33,352 nt of DNA, from positions 1 to 33,352 of the forward strand of contig CALPNT020000010.1 of the NCBI GenBank assembly GCA_943325005.2, written 5' to 3'. The translations under genes were made by a program, and so were the position numbers. The notes beneath the pieces were generated by a model that worked only from the letters and a program-made list of their open reading frames with translations, made no database searches and had not been told where the DNA came from. Source of the DNA: Bifidobacterium breve. GTDB taxonomy: Bacteria; Cyanobacteriota; Cyanobacteriia; PCC-6307; Cyanobiaceae. Shown here piece after piece: positions 1-6,504 of the stretch. Each line of letters begins with the position of its first letter. Position 1 is the first letter of the stretch.

Positions 1-406
1 AGATCTCCTGATTGCGACAGAGAATTGGCCAAACCATCCCAAGCATTGACCGAATCAGGGCGAAGCTGACAAGCCTGCACAAATAAAGCTGCGGCCTCGT
101 TCGCTCGCCCTCCCTGACGGCTGATCATCACAGCCAGCTTTTCGAGAATCTCCGGGTCATCGGGATGAATCGCACGCAAGTGCCTGAGGAAGTTTTCAGC
201 GCCGGCCAGATCCCCCAATAAAAAACATAGTAAATAAGCTGCATTCCTAGGGTCTTAGGAACGGCCGGGGCCGAAGCATTGATGAGCTTCAGCACCTGAT
301 CGATGGCTCCCTGCCGCTGGCCCTGCTGCCAAAGCTGGTGGGCTCCTTCCTGCCAACCTTCAAGGCGAGAGGGCGCCGTCATGGTCATGACCTGGGTCTG
401 CGCCAT
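1..406 (-). CDS. TPR-containing protein, 5' part only (runs off window start); reading frame interrupted near 220-225
   Basis: Zero frame MAQTQVMTMTAPSRLEGWQEGAHQLWQQGQRQGAIDQVLKLINASAPAVPKTLGMQLIYYVF stops at 128. The -1 frame after the T6 tract is open to base 1 and reads LLGDLAGAENFLRHLRAIHPDDPEILEKLAVMISRQGGRANEAAALFVQACQLRPDSVNAWDGLANSLSQSGD, which is TPR-like. Confidence 0.7.
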
Positions 407-645
407 TCGCCTGTTAGCACCGATAAGTCACCATCGCTGAAGGTTGGCACTGAAGGGCCGTGCTGAATGACGGTTTTGAAGGGCGGTGCCGAAAACTGTG
501 GCTTGAGAATGGTGACAGAGAGCCAGGGCGAGCGCCCCTGTTCAACCCGACTGTCCATCTGTTGGCAAGACCCAGCTGTGGCGTGCTGCTGTGGCGCCCA
601 GCCCCGCCAGAGATCAGCTGACCGTTTGCAACGGCCGGGTTGTGG

Positions 646-684
646 GCCCCCGAAGCAACCCTCAAGGCGGAAGGATCCGGGGGC
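646..684 (-). terminator. Candidate hairpin downstream of the cupin gene
   Basis: GCCCCCG (646-652) and CGGGGGC (678-684) are perfect 7-bp inverted arms just past the cupin stop; no clear U-tract. Confidence 0.3.
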
Positions 685-700
685 TGGTGGCGCGGCAGCA

Positions 701-1150
701 TCAGCCTTGGCTTGCCGCAGCAACCTCCGGCGGGATCTGTTCCACCTGAATCAGCATCAGAACTGCCGGCTCGCTGCCCACGGCCCCGGAGCAGTGGCCC
801 TGGCGGCCCTCGATGCAGCGGCAGCCCTGGTCGCCGCCGAAGGAGAGCTCGCCAGGCCCCATCTCAACGCGATGGCCGTCCATGGTTTCGACGAACCAGC
901 GGCCTGACAGGGTCACGATCCACTGGGGCGCCGGATTTTCGTGCCAGTCGTAGATCACCCCAGGCACGACATGCAGCCACAGGGTGCCGGTGGTACCCCC
1001 CTGGGCAGGTGTGCGCCAGATGCTCTCCATGCCTGCCGCCAGGTGGGCGAGGGCGAAGCTGTCCAGCCAGGCCTGGTGCTGGTGGCTGATGCCTTCGGCG
1101 TCCCGCCAGACCTTCCAGTAGGGCACACGGGGTTGGGGGCTGGCGTCCAT
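701..1150 (-). CDS. Cupin-domain protein
   Basis: MDASPQPRVPYWKVWRDAEGIS...LWLHVVPGVIYDWHENPAPQWIVTLSGRWFVETMDGHRVEMGPGELSFGGDQGC; cupin-like beta pattern. Start at 1150 chosen inside the longer ORF 701..1411. Confidence 0.7.
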   Translation of the reverse strand: MDASPQPRVPYWKVWRDAEGISHQHQAWLDSFALAHLAAGMESIWRTPAQGGTTGTLWLHVVPGVIYDWHENPAPQWIVTLSGRWFVETMDGHRVEMGPGELSFGGDQGCRCIEGRQGHCSGAVGSEPAVLMLIQVEQIPPEVAAASQG

Positions 1151-1238
1151 GGCGTGGTTGTGCGGGTATGCCCAGCCTGGCCACAGATGGCCAGGGCGGC
1201 GATGCCCTCCAGAATGACGCCCATTCGGTACGGGGCCT

Positions 1239-2543
1239 GTGCTCAGTTCCCGTCCAGACCTGCCCATCAGGACGTGGCCACGATGGCAACACGGCCAGCG
1301 CGCCTGCCGTGCCTGCGGCCTGCTGCTGCTGCTGGCCCTGGGGGGCTGCCAGTCCGTGCCGCTGCTGCGTCGCCAGACCCTCCATGTGATGCTCTCCCTC
1401 AGTCCAGGCATGGAGTGGCTGGAGGCGGATTACCGCGGCGGTGGGTCCTGGGAGCCGTTGCTGCGCTCGTTCCGGCGCGTCCATCCCGAGGTGCGGGTGC
1501 AGTTCAGCCTGGTGGCGGAGGCCGACCTGGCCGAGGAGCTGCAGCACTCCCATCGCCGGGGACTGGGTCCTGACCTGTTGCTGGTGCGGGCGCCGGTGGC
1601 GATGGACCTGCTGCAACAGGGTCTGGTGATTCCCTTGCCCCAGACGGCGGAGCTGCAGGCCAGCCTGGCCACGCTCGAATCCCGGGCTCTGCACGCTGTC
1701 GAAACTCCCCACGGCCTGGCCGGTCTGCCGGTGTTCAGCGAGCCCAGCCTCGCCTGCTACGACCGCCAGCGGATCCCAGAGCCCCCGGCCACGACCGAGG
1801 CCCTGCTGGCCCTGGCGGCCGGAGGCCAACCGATCGGCCTGGCCGTCGATCCGGTCGGGCTGTGGTGGAGCGTCGGGGCCCTGGGGGCCCGCCAGGCTCT
1901 GGCTCCGCTGCTGACGGGGCTGAAGGCGCCTGCTCAGGACCAGGCTGCCGATCGACAGGCGATCCTGGGCTGGTTGTACTGGCTGCGCCAGGCCTCCCAG
2001 CAGAGCCGGGTCGATCTGGCGGCCGGGCCGGAGGAGCTGACCCAGGGACTGGAGTCTGGGCGGCTGGCCTGGATTCCCTGTTTCAGCATCGCGATTCCCC
2101 GGCTGGAGCGAACCATGGGCCAGCGTCTTGGCGTCGCCACCTTGCCGGCCGGTCCTGGTGGCCCCCCCAGCCCCTTCAATACCCTGCGCGTCTGGGCCTT
2201 CGGTGCCGACTCTTCCGGTCAGCAGCGCCGGTTTGCCATGGATCTGGCCCGTTTCACCCTTGACCCCGGCGTGCAGCGCAGCTTCGCCCTCAGAAACCAG
2301 ATCCTGGTGCCCGCCAACCGCTACGCCCCGATTCCGGTGGCCAGTTCCGGCCGGCTGGCGACCCTGGCGAAAGCCCAGCAGCAGGCTCTCCTGCTGGCCC
2401 CGATCCGTGAGCCCTCCTTCACTTCGGCCCGCATCCGCCGGATTCTGCCGCGGGTCGAAGGCGTGATGGATCAGGTGATGGAAGGGGTGCTCACCCCTGT
2501 GCAAGGCACCGAGGTGTTGCTGAAGCTGGAGGGTGAACCTTGA
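1239..2543 (+). CDS. Family 1-like extracellular solute-binding lipoprotein (ABC-type sugar-binding protein fold)
   Basis: Lipobox LLLLLALGGC; SBP-like features (GQPIGLAVDPVGLWWSVGALG, TQGLESGRLAWIPCFSIAI, LGVATLPAGPGGPPSPFNTLRVWAFGADS). GTG start is uncertain. Confidence 0.8.
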   Translation: MLSSRPDLPIRTWPRWQHGQRACRACGLLLLLALGGCQSVPLLRRQTLHVMLSLSPGMEWLEADYRGGGSWEPLLRSFRRVHPEVRVQFSLVAEADLAEELQHSHRRGLGPDLLLVRAPVAMDLLQQGLVIPLPQTAELQASLATLESRALHAVETPHGLAGLPVFSEPSLACYDRQRIPEPPATTEALLALAAGGQPIGLAVDPVGLWWSVGALGARQALAPLLTGLKAPAQDQAADRQAILGWLYWLRQASQQSRVDLAAGPEELTQGLESGRLAWIPCFSIAIPRLERTMGQRLGVATLPAGPGGPPSPFNTLRVWAFGADSSGQQRRFAMDLARFTLDPGVQRSFALRNQILVPANRYAPIPVASSGRLATLAKAQQQALLLAPIREPSFTSARIRRILPRVEGVMDQVMEGVLTPVQGTEVLLKLEGEP

Positions 2544-3730
2544 TGGGGCTGCTGCTGAATGTGGTGCTGGCCTGGCTGGCCTTTCTGCATCGGCCGTTCG
2601 TGCTCGAACAGCTGCTGCTCTCCGGCGGCTGGCTGCTGGTGGTGCTGCAGCTGCGGCGCCACTGGTTGCCGGCGCGGCGTCTGCCCCGCGGCCTGTTGCC
2701 GCTGGTCGGTCTGGCGACGCTGGCCCTGCTGCTGAACCTGACCGGTCGGCGCTACGGCCTGGTGCTGCTGGCCGCCCAGGTCAGCCTGGGCTGGTTGCTG
2801 CTGGGTCTGCTGGAGCGGCAGGTCCTGCGGCCCCGTCTGCCGGCGGTTCAATACCAGCTCCTGGTCAGTCGCCTGCTGCGGCCCTGCTTCTTCACCGTGG
2901 TGCTGCTGCAGCTGCTGCAGGCCTTGGGCAGTGTCATGGATCTGGCCAGCCTGCCCCTGGGGATCTGGTTCGGCAGTGCCATCAACCTCGGTGATCTGTC
3001 CCAGGTTCTCGCCCTGCTCTATCTGCTGCTGGTGGGCATGCCCCTGCCCTCGGCCTGGCTGAGCGCACTGCTCAAGCATGCTCTGAGCCTCAGTGAGGGC
3101 AGCCGCCGCGCCCTCGATCAGATCCTGCAGTACACCATCGTGGCGCTCGGTCTGATCTGGGCGTTGCAGCGGCTCGGCATCAACCAGACCGGGCTGCTCG
3201 CCATCGCCGGCGGCTTTTCGGTGGGTCTGGGTTTCGGCATCAAGGAGGTGTTCTCCAACATCGTCAGTGGCCTCTGGCTGCTGATCGAAGGATCGGTGCG
3301 ACCCGGTGAGGTGCTGATCCACGACGGCGAAGCCTGTGAGGTGCGCCGGCTCGGACCGCGGGCCACCACCCTCTGGCGCAGCAGTGACAACGCCGAGCTG
3401 GTGGTGCCCAACCAGACCTTCTTCACCACGTCGACCACCACTTACACCCACACCGATCGACTGCGGCGCTGCACGATCAACCTGGCCGTGGGTCGCCGCT
3501 GGCCGCCGGAGCAGATCGTGGCGTTGCTGGAGGCGATCGCCGCTTCACTGCAGGAGGTGCTCGCCGAGCCTCCGCCCCTGGCGCGCCTGCAGGAGTTCGG
3601 CCTCGAAACGTATCGCTACAGCCTCACCGTTGCCGTCAACGATCCCCTGCGGGCAGGGGCCGTGAGTGCGGCGTTGCGCCTGGCGATCTGCCGGGGCTTT
3701 GCCGATCAGGGGGTGGATCCGCCCTGCTGA
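2543..3730 (+). CDS. MscS-family mechanosensitive ion channel
   Basis: MscS core LLAIAGGFSVGLGFGIKEVFSNIVSGLWLLIEGSVRPGEVLIHDGEACEVRRLGPRATTLWRSSDNAELVVPNQTFF, preceded by hydrophobic helices. ATG overlaps the upstream stop (TGATG). Confidence 0.9.
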   Translation: MGLLLNVVLAWLAFLHRPFVLEQLLLSGGWLLVVLQLRRHWLPARRLPRGLLPLVGLATLALLLNLTGRRYGLVLLAAQVSLGWLLLGLLERQVLRPRLPAVQYQLLVSRLLRPCFFTVVLLQLLQALGSVMDLASLPLGIWFGSAINLGDLSQVLALLYLLLVGMPLPSAWLSALLKHALSLSEGSRRALDQILQYTIVALGLIWALQRLGINQTGLLAIAGGFSVGLGFGIKEVFSNIVSGLWLLIEGSVRPGEVLIHDGEACEVRRLGPRATTLWRSSDNAELVVPNQTFFTTSTTTYTHTDRLRRCTINLAVGRRWPPEQIVALLEAIAASLQEVLAEPPPLARLQEFGLETYRYSLTVAVNDPLRAGAVSAALRLAICRGFADQGVDPPC

Positions 3731-3760
3731 GCCAAGGCGGAACCGGCGCTGATCAGCGTC

Positions 3761-3796
3761 GCGCTCGATCCGCTCAGCAGCCCACGGATCGGGCGC
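3761..3796. terminator. Candidate bidirectional hairpin between convergent MscS and FUSC genes
   Basis: GCGCTCGATCCG (3761-3772) / CGGATCGGGCGC (3785-3796), 12-bp stem with one G-U pair and 12-nt loop; no U-tract. Confidence 0.5.
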
Positions 3797-3797
3797 T

Positions 3798-4973
3798 TCA
3801 GCCTGGGGCTGCGGTCTGCAGCTGGGCCAGCAGCCGGCGGAACTCCCGTTCCTGGCCCAGCACCCGGGCCTCCTCCAGGGCACTGGGCAGCAGCAGGGCC
3901 AGCTCGGGCGAAAGGTGGCCGGTCGGTTCGGGTTCCGCCGCCGCCAGTTGCCGGAAGCGCCGCAGCGCCGAAACCGGTCGCAGTAGCAGGCAGGTGAGCA
4001 GAGCCAGGCCGCAGCCCATGGTGTAGTCGATCCAGCGGCTGGGGACGTACCAGTCCGTAAGCGCGCCGTAGCCGACGAAGGTGACACCACTGGAAATCAA
4101 GGCGGTGCGCAGATGGGCCACCAGGCCGAAAGCCAGCATCAAGGCGGTGGTGCCGCCCATCACCAGAGCCACCGCCACACTGTTCACCCCCATGGTGTTG
4201 AACACCAGCCAGGGCATCAGCACCCCCAGGCTGACCCCGACCATGCGATCCCTCACCCGGTTCAAGGTGGCGCCGAGGCTGTCATTGAGCAGCAACACCA
4301 CACCGAAGTAGAGGTACTTGGGGTTCACGGCGCCGAGCCCGAGGCCCACGCTCAGAGCCAGGCTCGAAACCACCAGCTTGCGCCAGAAAAACGGGTCGCT
4401 GAAGCGAACGGCGAGGCTGCGGGCGGGCATGGGCACCTCCGCTTCCGGCCGGCCCGCAGCCTCGCCCGGCAGCCGCAGAGCCGCCTGAACGGCGGTGCCC
4501 ACCGCCAGGCCGATGCACACCGCCAGCAGCTGCTGCCAGGCGCCCAGCCAGGTGGCATTGGCATTGAGCAGGGGCAGCACCGCCAGCACCGCCAACAGGT
4601 TGCGCACCAACAGGAGTTTGTCGGGCAGGGCCTGGCCGAGGATCTGGGCGCAGGCCGTGACCACGGCGAACTGCCACACCGCTGGGGCCTCCAGCAGCGG
4701 TTTCAGCACCGTGCCCAACGCCAGTCCGATCACCACGACCAGCGGCAGCAGCACGAACACCGCCGGTGGCCAGCGATCAAACCGGGGACGCACGATCAGG
4801 GCCGCCACCACGACGCCGTAGGCGGTGGCCCCACCCAGGCCAAAGCTGTTGCAGATCGCCCAGGTGAGGGCACTGGCGAGGGCGATGACCACCATCAGCC
4901 GCAGGGCCAGCGTCGGCTCACTCGCCTGGTGGTCCGATTCCCCCGGCCGGCCGGTTTCGGCTGGGCTGCTCAA
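3798..4973 (-). CDS. FUSC-family membrane protein (aromatic-acid exporter / AaeB-like)
   Basis: Two hydrophobic blocks of FUSC type (LALRLMVVIALASALTWAICNSFGLGGATAYGVVVAALIVRPRF... and KLVVSSLALSVGLGLGAVNPKYLYFGVVLLLNDSLGATLNRVRDRMVGVSLG). ORF track extends to 5123, but a TTG at 4973..4971 overlaps the upstream stop (TTGA), so that start is preferred. Confidence 0.8.
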   Translation of the reverse strand: MSSPAETGRPGESDHQASEPTLALRLMVVIALASALTWAICNSFGLGGATAYGVVVAALIVRPRFDRWPPAVFVLLPLVVVIGLALGTVLKPLLEAPAVWQFAVVTACAQILGQALPDKLLLVRNLLAVLAVLPLLNANATWLGAWQQLLAVCIGLAVGTAVQAALRLPGEAAGRPEAEVPMPARSLAVRFSDPFFWRKLVVSSLALSVGLGLGAVNPKYLYFGVVLLLNDSLGATLNRVRDRMVGVSLGVLMPWLVFNTMGVNSVAVALVMGGTTALMLAFGLVAHLRTALISSGVTFVGYGALTDWYVPSRWIDYTMGCGLALLTCLLLRPVSALRRFRQLAAAEPEPTGHLSPELALLLPSALEEARVLGQEREFRRLLAQLQTAAPG

Positions 4974-5164
4974 GGGCGGCGCGCCTGGCTCTGCAGCAGC
5001 CCCACCAGCAGGCTGATCAACAACAGAGCCAGCCAGAACCACAGCCGTGGCGGTTCGGTGCGGCTGCAGAGCAGCAGCAGCACCAGGCTCACCCAGGGCC
5101 AGGGCTGCAGCCATGGGGCCCACAGGGCCTGACGCCGTTGACGGCTGAGCATGGGGAACTTCAT
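4970..5164 (-). CDS. Small 64-aa membrane protein between HlyD and FUSC genes (AaeX-like position)
   Basis: MKFPMLSRQRRQALWAPWLQPWPWVSLVLLLLCSRTEPPRLWFWLALLLISLLVGLLQSQARRP; two hydrophobic segments; ATGA overlap with HlyD stop. Confidence 0.6.
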   Translation of the reverse strand: MKFPMLSRQRRQALWAPWLQPWPWVSLVLLLLCSRTEPPRLWFWLALLLISLLVGLLQSQARRP

Positions 5165-6417
5165 GGACGCGATCCGCTCAACCAGCGCCAGAAGGGCACC
5201 AGGTAACTCAACGGGGCTCTGGTTTCCACTTCGGCCTCCACTTCGGCGGGGGTGCGGTCGGGCAGGGGGCGGTCCGGACCACGGCCCAGGGTCCAGGCCA
5301 GACCGGTGGGGGTGGCGGCCGCCTCCAGCCGCACCACCGCCAGCACCAGCGGCGCCCCTGCCCGCCCGGGCAGCTGGCTGGTGAGATCGCCGCCGTCACC
5401 GAAGGATCGCTGGCGGGCGCTGGCCATCAGGTTGGCGGCCTCCTCTTGGCTGCCCACTTGCGCCGTGACATCGGCCGCCTCCACACTGTCGCGCGACAGG
5501 CTGATCAGGCGCCCGGGCACCAGGCCATAGCGCTGCTCGGCACTGCCGAAACTGTCGCGGCTGAGCAGCTGGGGATTGAGACGCACCTCGTCTCCCAGCC
5601 GCAGGCGGCTGGCGTCGGCGCTGGTGAACAGCACGATGGCCAGCCGCTCGGTTTTGGGGCTGGGCAAGGCGATGCTGCCCAGTTTCTGGCCCGGTGCCAC
5701 CGGTTGCCCCGGCAGCACCGCCAGATCCAGCAACCGACCCGCCACCGGACTGAACACTTCCTGGGCCAGGGTTTCGGTGGCCAGGGCCGCTCGCTGCGCC
5801 TGGAGTTCCGACTTCTGGGCCGCCAGGGCTGTGCGCTGGGCGACCAGCTCCGCCTGGCGAGCCTGCAGGGCACTGAGCTCGGCGCGATTGCGTAACCACA
5901 GATCCTGGGCGCTCACCCACAGCGGGCTGTAGCGGGCGACGACATCATCGCGGCGCAGCTCTGCCAAAGCCTGGAGTTGCTGCCCCACCGGTTTGTTGGT
6001 GGTGCTGATCTGCTGGCGGCGTTGCTCCAGGGCTCGCTCCTGTTCGTCCAGAGCTCTGGATTGGGCCTGCTGCACCAGAAACTGCTGGTTGAGGGCGGCC
6101 TGGCGAGCCAGCCGCAGCTGCGGACTGGTGGCGGGGCCCCCATTGCCTCCCGGAGCGCTCTGGCCGACCTGGCTGAGGGTGAGCAGCAACTGACCGGCAC
6201 GCACCGGCTCACCGACACGCCCCAGCACCTGCTGGACCTCACCAGCGCCTCGGGCGTAGAGGCCGCGACGCTCCCCCGGAGGGGCGAGCAGCCCCATGCC
6301 ACGCACCACCACGCCAACGGTGGGTTGGCTGGCCCAGGCCAGCGTGCAAGCGGCCACCACCAGCACCGGCAAGGCCCTGTAGAAACGGGAGAAGGGGGAG
6401 AGCGCTGCTTCCGCCAT
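5161..6417 (-). CDS. HlyD-family periplasmic adaptor (membrane fusion protein)
   Basis: N-terminal TM, lipoyl-like halves (GEVQQVLGRVGEPVRAGQLLLTLSQ ... SPVAGRLLDLAVLPGQPVAPGQKLGSIA), long coiled-coil, beta barrel (RLRLGDEVRLNPQLL). Confidence 0.9.
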   Translation of the reverse strand: MAEAALSPFSRFYRALPVLVVAACTLAWASQPTVGVVVRGMGLLAPPGERRGLYARGAGEVQQVLGRVGEPVRAGQLLLTLSQVGQSAPGGNGGPATSPQLRLARQAALNQQFLVQQAQSRALDEQERALEQRRQQISTTNKPVGQQLQALAELRRDDVVARYSPLWVSAQDLWLRNRAELSALQARQAELVAQRTALAAQKSELQAQRAALATETLAQEVFSPVAGRLLDLAVLPGQPVAPGQKLGSIALPSPKTERLAIVLFTSADASRLRLGDEVRLNPQLLSRDSFGSAEQRYGLVPGRLISLSRDSVEAADVTAQVGSQEEAANLMASARQRSFGDGGDLTSQLPGRAGAPLVLAVVRLEAAATPTGLAWTLGRGPDRPLPDRTPAEVEAEVETRAPLSYLVPFWRWLSGSRP

Positions 6418-6504
6418 GGACCCGCTGATCAGGCTGGGATCGTAGGGGATCGAGTTCTAAGGTCGGTCCAACCCTTTGGCTTCGGGCCCGCATTTCTTTT
6501 GCCG

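Noticed and set aside
385-723. Small ORFs between the TPR and cupin genes
   Set aside because: No motif and overlapping open frames on both strands; cannot be supported as coding.
864-2504. Long minus-strand ORF (546 aa) antisense to the solute-binding protein
   Set aside because: Low-complexity Gln/Gly/Arg composition typical of GC-rich shadow frames; opposite strand has a clear lipoprotein.
3533-3540. HIP1 palindrome GCGATCGC (also at 21247-21254 and 22027-22034)
   Set aside because: I noticed only these three by eye, consistent with chance in GC-rich DNA; not the dense HIP1 pattern of many cyanobacteria.
5977-6504. N-terminal extension of the TolC ORF in the ORF track
   Set aside because: Antisense to the HlyD gene and its promoter region; the signal peptide lies much further downstream.
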